From Salipiger mucosus DSM 16094 (lineage in GTDB: Bacteria > Pseudomonadota > Alphaproteobacteria > Rhodobacterales > Rhodobacteraceae), in NCBI RefSeq assembly GCF_000442255.1, contig NZ_KE557276.1, positions 240,877-304,876 of the forward strand: a DNA stretch of 64,000 bases. Direction: 5' to 3'. The position numbers were made by a program, and so were the translations under genes. Shown here piece by piece: positions 32,733 through 42,058 of the stretch. How positions within the stretch are numbered: the stretch's first letter is position 1; every line of letters starts with the position of its first letter. The notes beneath the pieces were generated by a model. The model searched no databases. It saw only the letters and a list, made by a program, of their open reading frames with translations, and was not told the origin of the DNA.

Positions 32733-33512
32733 AGCGAGAAGAACGCCCCCGTGAGCAGAAAGTTCGCCGCGAGGATCAGCACTGCCGCCGCCTCGACCGA
32801 GCCCTTGGTCGCGCGGCCCACGCCCTGCGCCCCGCGGCCCGAGTGCATGCCGAAATAGCAGCCCATGAGCGCCGCGATGCCGCCGAAGGCGCAGCCCTTG
32901 GCGAGCGAGGAGACGATGTCGAGCGTCTCGAGGAAGTCGACGGTGTTCTTGAGGTAGGCTGCCGGGTTGAAGCCGAGGCTGCCGGTCGCCACCGCGTAGC
33001 CGCCGAAGATGCCGATCACGTCGCCCACCGCGACCAGCAGCGGCACGACCAGCAGTCCCGCCAGCACGCGCGGCGCCACGAGGTATTTCATCGGGTGGGT
33101 CGAAAGCGTGACCAGCGCGTCGATCTGCTCGGTTACCTTCATGGTGGCGATTTCGGCCGCGATCGAGGAGGTGACGCGCGCCGCGATCATCAGGCCCACC
33201 AGCACGGGCCCCAGCTCGCGCACCATGCCGATGGCGACGATCTGCGGCACCACCGCCTCGGCGTTGAAGCGCGCGCCGCCCGAGTAGATCTGCAGCGCCA
33301 GCGCGCCGCCGGTGAAGACCGCCGTGAGCCCCACCACGGGCAGCGAGAGCCAGCCGATGTGCAGCAGGGCCTGGCCGAATTCGCGCAGGTAGAAGGGCGG
33401 GCGGACCACGTGGCTCAGCGCCGAGGCGGCGAAGAGCGCGACGCGCCCCACCACCGCCAGCGCGGCCAGGGACCAGCCGGCCGAGCGCGGCCAGAAGCGC
33501 GAGGGCGGTCAT
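32729..33512 (-). pseudogene. MlaE-like ABC transporter permease, apparent +1 frameshift near the N terminus
   Basis: The body reads GRVALFAASALSHVVRPPFY and continues through VVGLTAVFTGGALALQIYSG, VPQIVAIGMVRELGPVLVGL and VSSLAKGCAFGGIAALMGCY, the MlaE/YrbE plan with 5-6 helices. An ATG at 33512 overlaps the alr stop (ATGA) and reads [10 protein letters not shown] in another frame. The span of 784 bases is one over a multiple of three, and skipping one base near 33,485 yields a 260-residue protein, the normal MlaE length. The alternative is an intact 240-residue protein from a GTG near 33,454. I prefer one inserted base. Confidence 0.75.
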
Positions 33513-34546
33513 TGGCCGGTGTAGCGCCGCGCGTAGCGGGAGCCGAGCGAGGTGAGCACCTCGTAGCCGATGGTGCCGGCGGCATCGGCCACCGTGTCGA
33601 CGCCCTGGTGCGCGTTCAGCAGCGAGAGCGCGTCCGGCACGGTCTCGAGGTGGCTCACGTCGACGCCGATGAGGTCCATGGAGACGCGGCCGAGGATCTT
33701 GCAGCGCGTCTCGCCCGCCATGAGGTAGCCCGCCGGCCCCTGTGCGCGCAGGATGCCGTCGGCATAGCCGCCCGAGATCGTGGCGACGCGGGTCGGCCGC
33801 TCGGCGGTCCAGGTGTTGCCGTAGCCCACGGTTTCGCCCGGCAGGACCTCGCGCGACTGGATCACGGGGATCTCGAGCGTGGCGACGTGCCGCGCCTCGG
33901 TGAAGGGGCGGCCGCCGTAGAGGCCGATGCCCGGGCGCGTGACGTCGAAGTGAAAGCTTTCGTCCATCAGCACGCCGCCGGTGGCCGAGAGCGAGCGCGG
34001 CGCGTCGATGCCATCGGTCATCTCCCGGAAGGTGTCGCGCTGCTGGGCGTTCATCGGGTGCCCGGGCTCGTCGGCGCAGGCGAGGTGGCTCATCACGAGG
34101 CGCGGGTTCTGCGAGAGTGCCACGTCGCGCAGCGCGGCCCACTCGGCGGGCTCCATGCCGAGCCGGTTCATGCCGCTGTCGAGCTGGATGCCGAAGGGAT
34201 GGCCGGGCAGCGCCTCGACGTGGCGCAGCATCTGGTCGATGTCGTTGATCATCGGCACCAGCTGCGCCTCGGAGATCGCAGCGGCATCGCCGGCCATGTG
34301 GCCCGAGAAGACGCTGATCTCGGGGCCGGGCCCGAGGATGCGGCGCAGGGTGACGCCCTCTTCGGCGAGGGCGACGAAGAACCTGCGCGCGCCCGCCTCG
34401 GCCAGCGCCGGGGCGACGCGGTGGGCACCCAGACCGTAGCCGTCGGCCTTGACCACGGCGGCGGTTTCGCAACGGGTTTTCGCGTCGAGCGCGCGCCAGT
34501 TGGCGCGCAGCGCGTCGAGATCGATGGTGAGCTGTGCCTGGGCCAT
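33509..34546 (-). CDS. alr: alanine racemase
   Basis: This 345-residue PLP enzyme makes D-alanine for peptidoglycan. The PLP lysine is in [20 protein letters not shown] near residue 33. Other marks are [20 protein letters not shown] and, near 255, the Tyr-containing [20 protein letters not shown] segment with the catalytic tyrosine. The gene overlaps the start of the MlaE-like permease by 4 bases, an unusual operon partner. Confidence 0.95.
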   Translation of the reverse strand: MAQAQLTIDLDALRANWRALDAKTRCETAAVVKADGYGLGAHRVAPALAEAGARRFFVALAEEGVTLRRILGPGPEISVFSGHMAGDAAAISEAQLVPMINDIDQMLRHVEALPGHPFGIQLDSGMNRLGMEPAEWAALRDVALSQNPRLVMSHLACADEPGHPMNAQQRDTFREMTDGIDAPRSLSATGGVLMDESFHFDVTRPGIGLYGGRPFTEARHVATLEIPVIQSREVLPGETVGYGNTWTAERPTRVATISGGYADGILRAQGPAGYLMAGETRCKILGRVSMDLIGVDVSHLETVPDALSLLNAHQGVDTVADAAGTIGYEVLTSLGSRYARRYTGQ

Positions 34547-34644
34547 GCGGGTTGAATGCCACGCTGGCCCGCCGGGTCAAGGCGAAAAGCGTCTTGGCCG
34601 CGGCGGAACGCAGGGCATGGTGCGGGGGCGTGCCCGCTTGCGCC

Positions 34645-36132
34645 TCAGAAGCCCGCGTCCTCGCCCTGCTGCCAGGGCTTCACGAGGTTGCCGAACCGGG
34701 TGAAGCGGCCCTCGAAGCTCAGCTCCACGGTGCCGATGGGACCGTGACGCTGCTTGCCGATGATGACCTCGGCCTTGCCGTGCAGCCGCTCCATGCGCTC
34801 TTGCCAGGCGGCCATCTCGTCGAGCCGGTCGTCCGAGGGCTTTTCCCGCTCGACGTAGTATTCCTCGCGGAACACGAACATCACCACGTCGGCGTCCTGC
34901 TCGATCGAGCCCGATTCCCGCAGGTCCGACAGCTGCGGCCGCTTGTCGTCGCGGCTTTCGACCTGGCGCGAAAGCTGCGAGAGCGCGATCACGGGGATGT
35001 TGAGTTCCTTGGCCACGGCCTTGAGGCCCATCGAGATCTCGGCGATCTCGTTCACCCGGTTGTCGGCGGTGCCGCGCACCAGCTGCAGGTAGTCGACCAT
35101 CAGCACGTCGAGCCCGTGCGTCCGCTTGAGCCGTCGCGCCCGCGCGGCAAGCTGGGCGATGGGAATCGCAGGCGTATCGTCGATGTAGAGCGGGCAGGCC
35201 TCGAGCGCCTTGGCCGCGTCGACGAAGCGGCGGAACTCGGCCTCGGTCATGTCGCCGCGGCGGATCTGCTCCGAGGGCACCTCGGCCGCCTCCGACAGGA
35301 TCCGCGCCGCGAGCTGTTCGGCCGACATCTCGAGCGAGAAGAAGCCCACGACGCCGCCCTCGATCGCGCCCTCGGTGCCGTCGGGGCGCTGCCCGCGCTT
35401 GTAGGCCTTGGCGATGTTGAAGGCGACGTTCGTCGCGAGCGAGGTCTTGCCCATCGAGGGGCGCCCGGCGAGGATCAGCAGGTCCGAGGGGTGCAGGCCG
35501 CCCAGCTTCTTGTCCATGTCGACGAGGCCGGTGGAGATGCCCGCGAGGCCGCCCTCGCGCTGGTAGGCGGCGTTGGCCACGTTGACCGCGTCGGTCACCG
35601 CGCGCAGGAAGGACTGGAAGCCGCCGTCGGCCTGGCCCTGCTCGGCGATCTTGTAGAGCGCCTGTTCGGCCGCGACGATCTGTTCCTTGGGCTCCGAGGT
35701 CACGTCGACCTTCGAGGCGCGGGCCGAGATGTCGCGTCCCAGCCCGATGAGGTCGCGGCGCACCGCGAGATCGTAGATCATCTGCGCGTAGTCGCGCACC
35801 GCGAAGGAGGAGACCGCGGCGCCCGCCAGCCGCACGAGGTAGGCCGGGCCGCCCAGTTCCTTGAGCCCCTCGTCGTCCTCCATGAAGGCCTTGAGCGTGA
35901 CCGGAGAGGCGAGGTTGTTCTTGGCGATCCGCGCTGCCGCGATCTCGTAGATCCGAGAATGAACCGGGTCATAGAAATGCTGCGCGTTCAGGATGCCGGC
36001 CACGCGGTCGTAGACGTCGTTGTTGGTGAGGATCGCGCCCAGAAGCTGCTGCTCGGCCTCGATCGAATGCGGCATGGTCTCCGCCTGCTCGACCTCCACG
36101 CCTGTCGCGTTGAATACGCTGATGTCGTTCAT
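34645..36132 (-). CDS. dnaB: replicative DNA helicase DnaB
   Basis: The 495-residue hexameric helicase has an N-terminal DnaB domain (MPHSIEAEQQLLGAILTNND), Walker A LLILAGRPSMGKTSLATNVA near residue 215, and the C-terminal RecA core with MVDYLQLVRG, ALSQLSRQVESRDDKRPQLS and DLRESGSIEQDADVVMFVFR. No intein is visible. The start is the ATG giving MNDISVFNATG. The gene ends ~100 bases before alr on the same strand. Confidence 0.97.
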   Translation of the reverse strand: MNDISVFNATGVEVEQAETMPHSIEAEQQLLGAILTNNDVYDRVAGILNAQHFYDPVHSRIYEIAAARIAKNNLASPVTLKAFMEDDEGLKELGGPAYLVRLAGAAVSSFAVRDYAQMIYDLAVRRDLIGLGRDISARASKVDVTSEPKEQIVAAEQALYKIAEQGQADGGFQSFLRAVTDAVNVANAAYQREGGLAGISTGLVDMDKKLGGLHPSDLLILAGRPSMGKTSLATNVAFNIAKAYKRGQRPDGTEGAIEGGVVGFFSLEMSAEQLAARILSEAAEVPSEQIRRGDMTEAEFRRFVDAAKALEACPLYIDDTPAIPIAQLAARARRLKRTHGLDVLMVDYLQLVRGTADNRVNEIAEISMGLKAVAKELNIPVIALSQLSRQVESRDDKRPQLSDLRESGSIEQDADVVMFVFREEYYVEREKPSDDRLDEMAAWQERMERLHGKAEVIIGKQRHGPIGTVELSFEGRFTRFGNLVKPWQQGEDAGF

Positions 36133-36213
36133 GCCTGCGCCTCTCTGCCCCGTTGCCCCGGTGTTCGCGGGTTCTATGCCGTCCGGGGGCGTTTTACCAA
36201 GATGGAACAACTT

Positions 36214-36222
36214 CGTGGATAA
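36214..36222 (-). promoter_or_regulatory. DnaA-box-like nonamer upstream of dnaB
   Basis: TTATCCACG on the minus strand matches the DnaA-box consensus TTATCCACA at 8 of 9 bases, 82 bases before the dnaB start. A second near-match, TTATCCACC, is at 36337-36345 on the plus strand, inside a hairpin. Either could be chance. Confidence 0.35.
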
Positions 36223-36325
36223 CCGCCGGGATAACCCCGGGGATGGCCCCCGGTGGCCACACTGCCCTCCCGATATGGTACCACATGCCTGATGCCGCGC
36301 AACATCTTGCCGGCCCACGCGATTC

Positions 36326-36349
36326 GAGCGGTGGAGTTATCCACCGCTC
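36326..36349 (-). terminator. hairpin just after the pyrE stop
   Basis: GAGCGGTGGA (36326-36335) pairs perfectly with TCCACCGCTC (36340-36349) around a 4-base loop, 10 bases after the pyrE stop. There is no T-run, so it may be a processing or Rho-linked 3' structure. The 226-base gap between dnaB and pyrE also holds a TGGTACCA palindrome (36276-36283) and the dnaB promoter region, but no gene. Confidence 0.45.
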
Positions 36350-36358
36350 CATGTGTGC

Positions 36359-37036
36359 TCAGGCGCGGTTTTCCGCCTGCCAGCCGCGCGGGTCGTGAAG
36401 GAAGGCCTCGACCTGCGCCAGCGTCTCCACGGGCACCACGTCGCGCGCCTTCGCCTCGGCGAGCACGTCCCACCAGGTGCAGAGGTGATGCAGCGCCACG
36501 CCGTGGTCACCCAGAGTCTTCGTGGTCTCGGGAAAGATCCCGTAGTAGAAGATCACCGCCGTATGCGCGCAGGAGGCGCCGGTCTCGCGGATCGCGTCCA
36601 CGAAGCTCAGCTTGGAGCCGCCATCGGTGGTCAGGTCCTCCACCAGCAGTACCCGCTCGCCCTCGGACATGGCCCCCTCGATGCGCGCGTTGCGGCCGTA
36701 ACCCTTGGGCTTCTTGCGCACGTAGGTCATCGGCAGGCCCATGCGCTCGGCCACCAGCGCGGCAAAGGGAATGCCCGCGGTCTCGCCGCCGGCGATGTTG
36801 TCGAAGGCCTCGAAGCCGGCCTCGCGCATCACGGTGACGGTCAGGAAGTCCATGAGCGTCGCGCGAATCCGCGGGAAGGAAATCAGCTTGCGGCAGTCGA
36901 TGTAGACCGGCGAGGGCAGGCCCGAGGCCAGCGTGAAGGGCGTGTCGCCCATGAAATGCACCGCCTCGATCTCCCAGAGCATCCGCGCGGTCAGCCGGGC
37001 CATCTCTTCGGGCGGGGGATAGGACGAGGGGATCAT
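36359..37036 (-). CDS. pyrE: orotate phosphoribosyltransferase
   Basis: This 225-residue enzyme converts orotate and PRPP to OMP in pyrimidine synthesis. Key segments are [20 protein letters not shown], the flexible-loop lysines in [17 protein letters not shown], and the PRPP-binding motif [17 protein letters not shown]. The start is the ATG giving [11 protein letters not shown], with GGAG 8 bases upstream; a start 9 bases earlier is possible. It lies downstream of pyrC on the same strand. Confidence 0.95.
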   Translation of the reverse strand: MIPSSYPPPEEMARLTARMLWEIEAVHFMGDTPFTLASGLPSPVYIDCRKLISFPRIRATLMDFLTVTVMREAGFEAFDNIAGGETAGIPFAALVAERMGLPMTYVRKKPKGYGRNARIEGAMSEGERVLLVEDLTTDGGSKLSFVDAIRETGASCAHTAVIFYYGIFPETTKTLGDHGVALHHLCTWWDVLAEAKARDVVPVETLAQVEAFLHDPRGWQAENRA

Positions 37037-37106
37037 GGGGCGCACTCCTTTGGCTCTGTGCCGCGCTCCTTAGCGCGCCGCGCCCGCCCGGTGAAGCACC
37101 CGCGCG

Positions 37107-37128
37107 CTTCTTCTTGTTCCAAATACGC
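37107..37128 (+). repeat. dispersed 22-bp intergenic element, copy C
   Basis: The plus strand starts CTTCTTCTTGTTCC and ends AAATACGC, identical to copies A and B. It lies between pyrC (ends 37203, minus) and pyrE (starts 37036, minus), so relative to transcription it is antisense, the only copy in this orientation. Confidence 0.75.
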
Positions 37129-37202
37129 AAACCCCGGGTCGGCCCCCGGGCAAACCGGCCGGGTGGCGCGCAAGATTCTTCGCCGAAAAACCCTGGCCCC
37201 TC

Positions 37203-38237
37203 TCAGAGGACGCGCCAGTGCAGCGGCATCCGCGGATCGAAGACGGTGACGGGACCGTCCGCGCAGTCGATCTTCTCAGGGTAGGTGACCGGCGCGCCCT
37301 TCTCCAGCGTGACCGTCGCCTCGTTCGGCGCCAGCCCGTAGAAGGCCGGCCCGTTCAGCGACGCGAAGGCCTCGAGCCGGTCGAGCGCGCCCTGCGCCTC
37401 GAAGACCTCGGCCAGGATCGAGAGCGTGTTGGTCGCCGTGAAGCAGCCCGCGCAGCCGCAGCCGCATTCCTTGGCCGCATCCACGTGCGGGGCACTGTCG
37501 GTGCCGAGAAAGAAACTGGCCTCGCCCGAGGTCGCCGCGGCGACCAGGGCGCGGCGGTGCTCCTCGCGCTTGGCCACCGGCAGGCAGTAGTAATGCGGCT
37601 TGATCCCGCCCACGAGGATGTCGTTGCGGTTGATCACGAGGTGGTGCGTCGTGATCGTCGCGCCGAGGTCCGGCCCGCCCGCGCGGGCATAGTCGGCGCC
37701 CTGGCGGGTGGTGATGTGCTCCATGACGACCCGCAGCCCCGGCGTGGCGCGGCGGATCGGGTCGAGCACGTGGTCGATGAAGACCGCCTCGCGGTCGAAG
37801 ATGTCGACCTCGGGATCCGTCACCTCGCCGTGCACGCATAGCGGAATGCCGCGCTCGGCCATGGTCTCGAGCACCGGTCGCACCCGGTCGAAGTCGCGCA
37901 CGCCGGAGGCCGAGTTCGTGGTCGCCCCCGCCGGGTAGAGCTTCACCGCCGTGACAAGCCCCTCGGCATGCGCCTGCGCCACGTCCGCCGGATCGGTCTC
38001 CTCGGTGAGGTAGAGCGTCATCAGCGGCGTGAAATCGCTGCCCTCGGGAATCGCGGCCTCGATGCGCTCGCGGTAGGCGGCGGCCTGGGCGCCGGTCACC
38101 ACCGGCGGCACGAGGTTGGGCATCACGATGGCACGGCCGAAATGGCGCGCGCTTTCGGGGGTCACGGCCTGCAGCATGGCGCCATCGCGCAGGTGCAGGT
38201 GCCAGTCGTCGGGGCGGCGGAGGGTGATCTGCGTCAT
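37203..38237 (-). CDS. pyrC: dihydroorotase (class II, homodimeric type)
   Basis: This 344-residue zinc enzyme closes the pyrimidine ring. Motifs are the metal-binding [14 protein letters not shown] near residue 13, the carbamylated lysine in [13 protein letters not shown] near 100, [26 protein letters not shown] and [10 protein letters not shown] near 245. The typical C-rich [11 protein letters not shown] segment follows. It is the true pyrimidine enzyme, unlike the cyclic amidase at 11209-12561. Confidence 0.96.
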   Translation of the reverse strand: MTQITLRRPDDWHLHLRDGAMLQAVTPESARHFGRAIVMPNLVPPVVTGAQAAAYRERIEAAIPEGSDFTPLMTLYLTEETDPADVAQAHAEGLVTAVKLYPAGATTNSASGVRDFDRVRPVLETMAERGIPLCVHGEVTDPEVDIFDREAVFIDHVLDPIRRATPGLRVVMEHITTRQGADYARAGGPDLGATITTHHLVINRNDILVGGIKPHYYCLPVAKREEHRRALVAAATSGEASFFLGTDSAPHVDAAKECGCGCAGCFTATNTLSILAEVFEAQGALDRLEAFASLNGPAFYGLAPNEATVTLEKGAPVTYPEKIDCADGPVTVFDPRMPLHWRVL

Positions 38238-38317
38238 GCGAGGGGCGTTAGCACGCCCCCCGCGACCGCGCCAGAGGGAAGGCGGGGGGCCTGTCAGTGC
38301 CCGGCGCGGTCTCGGTC

Positions 38318-38338
38318 GCGTATTTGGGGAAAGATGAA
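38318..38338 (-). repeat. dispersed intergenic element, diverged copy E
   Basis: The minus strand reads TTCATCTTTCCCC then AAATACGC, aligning with the other copies (pyrimidine tract, then the same AAATACGC end). It begins 1 base after the stop of the cytochrome b561 gene, in sense orientation. Confidence 0.6.
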
Positions 38339-38339
38339 A

Positions 38340-39539
38340 TCACTGCGCGGGGTCGGCGCGCCGCGCGGTCAGCTCGACGATGACCGCCACCTCGAAGCCC
38401 AGCTGCTCGGGGTCGGTCATGTTCTCGCCGATGCCGAAGTCGCGGCGGTCGAGCGTGGCGCGGCCCGACATCTCGGCCCGGTCGTCCTCGAGCATGAGCG
38501 TGAAGGGCAGGGTGAGGGGCACCTCGGCGCCCTTGAGCGCGAGCGTGCCCTGCGCCTCGTAGCCGTCGGCGACCTGCATGATGTCCGCCGAGAAGGTCGC
38601 GGTCGGATGCGTCTCGGCGGCAAAGAAGTCCGGCCCCAGGGCCTGCGAGGTGACGGAGCCCAGCTCGAGCGAGGGCACGGAGACCTGCACCGTGACCTCT
38701 CCCGCCTTGCCGGGCGCGTCACGGCGGGTGAAGTCGATGTCGGCGGTCCAGTCGGTGAACCGTCCCTCGACCGCCGAGCCCATCTGGCTGACGCGCAGCC
38801 CGAGTGCGCCTTCCTCGACCTGCCAGGCCGAGTCGACCTGGGCCAGCGCGGGGGCCTCGCGCTCGTCCTCGGTGAAGTAGCCTGCCGCGGCGCCGCCGGC
38901 GATGACCGCGGCCCAGACAGCGAGCGAAAGCACGGCCGGTGCGATTCCTGCGCCATGCGCCGTGGCGCGACCGGCGGAGCGGCCGCGGGCCATGCGCGCG
39001 AGCGTGTCGTCCCGGTCCACCGCGGCGTGTTTCACCGCGCCCGCGATGTGCAGGACCAGCGCGCCGGTCAGCACCCACTGGAACAGGAAATGCAGCCCCG
39101 CGAAGGTCTCGGCCAGCGCCGGCGAGTTCGGCACCAGGGGCAGGTCCTGGCCGAGCGGCCAGAGGATCGGGGCGAAGCCCTCGGTCGCGGCATGTTCGAT
39201 CCAGCCGGTCAGCGGCACCAGCACCAGCGAGGCGTAGAGGGTCCAGTGCACCGCCTCGGCCAGCGCGGTCTCGGCCCGGCGCTCGGGGTGCAGGGGCGCG
39301 GGGCGCGGCTGCGTCAGGGCCCAGAGGATGCGGGCGAGAGCGATGACGAAGATCGCGATGCCCACGGTCTTGTGAACCGAGAAGAGCAGCGCCTTGACCG
39401 CGAGCTGGGACTCGGTGTCGAAGGACCACCAGTGCGCGATCCAGCCCAGCGGGATCATGACGGCGATGCCGAGGGCGATCAGCCAGTGAAAGCTGCGGCT
39501 GATCCTGCCGTAGCTGGTGGAAGTGTTGGCAAGCGACAT
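38340..39539 (-). CDS. cytochrome b561-YceI fusion protein
   Basis: The 399-residue protein has two domains. Residues ~8-180 are a four-helix cytochrome b561 (RISRSFHWLIALGIAVMIPLG; LLFSVHKTVGIAIFVIALARI; LAEAVHWTLYASLVLVPLTG; LHFLFQWVLTGALVLHIAGA) with the haem-ligating histidines. Residues ~225-399 are a YceI domain (AWQVEEGALGLRVSQMGSAV; EVTVQVSVPSLELG; MSGRATLDRRDFGIG) predicted to be periplasmic. The fusion suggests that electrons from the quinone pool reach a lipid-like ligand held by YceI, but no reaction is established. A stand-alone YceI is at 18196-18768. Confidence 0.9.
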   Translation of the reverse strand: MSLANTSTSYGRISRSFHWLIALGIAVMIPLGWIAHWWSFDTESQLAVKALLFSVHKTVGIAIFVIALARILWALTQPRPAPLHPERRAETALAEAVHWTLYASLVLVPLTGWIEHAATEGFAPILWPLGQDLPLVPNSPALAETFAGLHFLFQWVLTGALVLHIAGAVKHAAVDRDDTLARMARGRSAGRATAHGAGIAPAVLSLAVWAAVIAGGAAAGYFTEDEREAPALAQVDSAWQVEEGALGLRVSQMGSAVEGRFTDWTADIDFTRRDAPGKAGEVTVQVSVPSLELGSVTSQALGPDFFAAETHPTATFSADIMQVADGYEAQGTLALKGAEVPLTLPFTLMLEDDRAEMSGRATLDRRDFGIGENMTDPEQLGFEVAVIVELTARRADPAQ

Positions 39540-39706
39540 GGTCGGCTCCCGTCCCGAAACTGCGTTGACGACAGAGCTAACGTTGCTGCGCCGCAGCGCA
39601 ATCTGAGCCTGCGCACAGACATGGTGCGCGCGCCGCAGACGTTGCGCGGGCGGGACGGTATCGCTAAAGAGCGCGGTCAGAACGAAAGCAGGCAAGGAGG
39701 CCCCGC

Positions 39707-40648
39707 ATGTCGCGAGCATTCATCTTCCCCGGCCAGGGCGCGCAGGCGATCGGCATGGGCCAGGCGCTGGCCGAGGCCTATCCGGCGGCGCGGGCCGTCT
39801 TCGACGAGGTGGACGAGGCCCTTGGCGAGCCGCTGTCCCGGCTGATCTGGGAGGGCGAGGCCGAGACGCTGACACTGACCGAGAACGCGCAGCCGGCGCT
39901 GATGGCGACCTCGCTCGCGGCGATGCGCGCGCTCGAGGCCGAGGGGGTCTCGGTGGCCGATGCGGCCTTCGTGGCCGGGCATTCGCTGGGGGAATACTCT
40001 GCGCTGACCGCCGCCGGCGCGCTTGGCGTGGCCGATGCGGCGCGGCTGCTGCGCACGCGCGGGCGCGCGATGCAGCAGGCGGTGCCGGTGGGCGAGGGCG
40101 CCATGGCGGCGCTGCTGGGGCTCGACCTCGAAGGCGCGCGCGCGGTGGCCGAGGAGGCCGCCGAAGGCGAGGTCTGCGCGGCGGCCAACGACAACGACCC
40201 GGGCCAGGTGGTGATCTCGGGGCACCGTGCCGCGGTCGAGCGGGCGGTGGAGATCGCCAAGGCGAAGGGCGCCAAGCGGGCCATGCTGCTGCCGGTGAGC
40301 GCGCCTTTCCACTGCGCGCTGATGGCGCCGGCGGCCGAGGTCATGGCCGAGGCGCTCGAGGCGGTCGAGATCGCCGCGCCCCGCGTGCCGCTGGTGGCCA
40401 ACGTCACCGCAGCGTCGGTGCAGGAGCCGGCGGAGATCCGCCGCCTGCTGGTCGAGCAGGTGACCGGGGCCGTGCGCTGGCGCGAATCCGTCGCCACCAT
40501 GGTGGAGTCCGGTGTCACCGAGTTCTGGGAAATCGGCGCGGGCAAGGCGCTTTCGGGCATGGTGCGGCGCATCCACCGTCCGGCCGCGACGCGTGCCGTC
40601 GGCACGCCCGATGACGTGGTCGCCGCCGCCGAGGCCGCGCCGGCCTGA
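39707..40648 (+). CDS. fabD: malonyl-CoA:ACP transacylase
   Basis: This 313-residue enzyme loads malonate on ACP for fatty-acid synthesis. The catalytic serine is in VAGHSLGEYSALTAAGAL near residue 90; the N terminus AFIFPGQGAQAIGMGQAL and the later His in VSAPFHCALM near 205 complete the site. The start has AAGGAGG 7 bases upstream. It is the first gene of fabD-fabG-acpP. The 167-base gap to the divergent b561 gene must hold both promoters. Confidence 0.96.
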   Translation: MSRAFIFPGQGAQAIGMGQALAEAYPAARAVFDEVDEALGEPLSRLIWEGEAETLTLTENAQPALMATSLAAMRALEAEGVSVADAAFVAGHSLGEYSALTAAGALGVADAARLLRTRGRAMQQAVPVGEGAMAALLGLDLEGARAVAEEAAEGEVCAAANDNDPGQVVISGHRAAVERAVEIAKAKGAKRAMLLPVSAPFHCALMAPAAEVMAEALEAVEIAAPRVPLVANVTAASVQEPAEIRRLLVEQVTGAVRWRESVATMVESGVTEFWEIGAGKALSGMVRRIHRPAATRAVGTPDDVVAAAEAAPA

Positions 40649-40748
40649 ACCATCCCTGCGGCGGGAGGCCTGGGGGCTTGTCGCGTGGCGCCGTGAATGG
40701 GATAGGCGGCGCCGTATTGTCGAAACTTGATTGGAGGAGGGCGACAGC

Positions 40749-41486
40749 ATGTTCGACCTGACTGGAAAATGCGCGCTGATTACCGGCGCGTCGGGCGGTC
40801 TTGGCGGCGCCATCGCTCGGGCCCTGTACGATGCCGGGGCGACCGTGGGGCTCTCGGGGACACGCGAGGCTCCGCTTCGTGAGCTGGCCGCGGAGCTGGG
40901 CGAGCGGGCGCATGTGCTGCCCTGCGACCTGTCGGACGCCGAGGCGGTGACCGCGCTGCCGAAGCAGGCGGCCGAGGCCATGGGCGCGGTCGATATCCTG
41001 GTGAACAACGCCGGCATCACCCGCGACAACCTCTTCATGCGGATGTCCGACGACGAGTGGCAGAGCGTGCTGGACGTGAACCTCTCGGCGACCTTCCGGC
41101 TCTGCAAGGGCGTGATGCGCGGCATGATGAAGGCGCGCTGGGGCCGGATCGTGAACATCTCCTCGGTGGTGGGCTCGATCGGCAACCCGGGCCAGGCCAA
41201 CTACGCCGCCGCAAAGGCCGGCATGGTGGGCATGTCCAAGTCGCTGGCCCACGAGGTTGCGACACGGGGGATCACCGTGAACGCGGTGGCGCCGGGCTTC
41301 ATCGAGACGGCGATGACCGCGAAGCTGACCGACGACCAGCGCGCCGGTCTGCTGCAGCAGGTGCCCGCCGGACGCATGGGCGCGCCCGAGGAAATCGCCG
41401 CCGCCGTGCTCTATCTCGCAAGCCCCGAGGCGGCCTATACCACGGGCGCGACGCTGCACGTGAATGGCGGAATGGCCATGCTGTGA
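40749..41486 (+). CDS. fabG: 3-oxoacyl-ACP reductase
   Basis: The 245-residue SDR has NADPH motif ALITGASGGLGGAIARAL near residue 8, NNAG (VDILVNNAGITRDNLFMRM), catalytic Ser in NISSVVGSIGN and Tyr-x3-Lys in NYAAAKAGMVGM near 150. It is canonical in length and sequence. The start ATG has GGAGGAGG about 10 bases upstream. It reduces the beta-keto intermediate carried by the ACP encoded next. Confidence 0.97.
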   Translation: MFDLTGKCALITGASGGLGGAIARALYDAGATVGLSGTREAPLRELAAELGERAHVLPCDLSDAEAVTALPKQAAEAMGAVDILVNNAGITRDNLFMRMSDDEWQSVLDVNLSATFRLCKGVMRGMMKARWGRIVNISSVVGSIGNPGQANYAAAKAGMVGMSKSLAHEVATRGITVNAVAPGFIETAMTAKLTDDQRAGLLQQVPAGRMGAPEEIAAAVLYLASPEAAYTTGATLHVNGGMAML

Positions 41487-41515
41487 CAGGGATTTGCCGG
41501 CAGTTGCGAAAGCAT

Positions 41516-41543
41516 TTGCCATCACGCGCGCGTGTGATATAGG
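41516..41543 (+). promoter_or_regulatory. candidate promoter of acpP
   Basis: TTGCCA (41516-41521) and TATAGG (41538-41543) are separated by 16 bases, with an extended-10 TGTGATATA overlapping. The spacer contains an imperfect palindrome (ATCACGCGCGCGTGTGAT). It lies in the 185-base gap between fabG and acpP, which holds no other gene. Confidence 0.33.
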
Positions 41544-41671
41544 CGCGCAAAGGAACGTGGGGCGGCCCTTGAGGGTGCGCCCTTGCGCCCGTATTCGGGC
41601 ATCAGAGCAGCCACCCCCACGGCGGGGGGAAGAAAGGGGCCCCGGGGCCCGGACACATGTGAGGACAAGAC

Positions 41672-41905
41672 ATGAGCGATATTCCTGATCGCGTGCGCAA
41701 GATCGTCGTCGAGCATCTCGGCGTCGAAGAGGACAAGGTGACCGAAAGCGCCTCGTTCATCGACGACCTGGGCGCAGACAGCCTCGACACCGTCGAGCTG
41801 GTGATGGCCTTCGAAGAAGAGTTCGGCATCGAGATCCCGGACGACGCGGCCGAAACCATCCAGACCTTCGGCGACGCGGTGAAGTTCATCAAGGAAGCCT
41901 CGTAA
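41672..41905 (+). CDS. acpP: acyl carrier protein
   Basis: The 77-residue acidic four-helix protein carries the growing acyl chain on a phosphopantetheine attached to the Ser in [20 protein letters not shown] (near residue 37). The sequence is canonical ([20 protein letters not shown]). It is followed by a strong terminator. The usual next gene, fabF, is not here. Confidence 0.98.
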   Translation: MSDIPDRVRKIVVEHLGVEEDKVTESASFIDDLGADSLDTVELVMAFEEEFGIEIPDDAAETIQTFGDAVKFIKEAS

Positions 41906-41953
41906 GGTCCTCCTGTACGTGTCGTACGGGGTTTTCGTACAGACTGCCTGATG

Positions 41954-41980
41954 CGGCGCCCTCCGGGGCGCCGTTTTCGT
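41954..41980 (+). terminator. Rho-independent terminator of acpP
   Basis: CGGCGCCC (41954-41961) pairs with GGGCGCCG (41966-41973) across a 4-base loop, followed by TTTTCGTTT. It lies about 50 bases after the acpP stop. Confidence 0.82.
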
Positions 41981-42058
41981 TTGGGCCGGGCGACGGGACG
42001 GCGCTCGCTCCTGCGGAGCCTCGCCCCGCCCGCCGTCCCGCCGACCCCGGACCCTGCG

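Noticed and set aside
31986-34580. An 864-codon minus-strand frame spanning alr, the permease and the ATPase
   Set aside because: Only the C-terminal 248 codons (MlaF-like ATPase) are coding. The upstream part is a shadow of alr and the permease in other frames.
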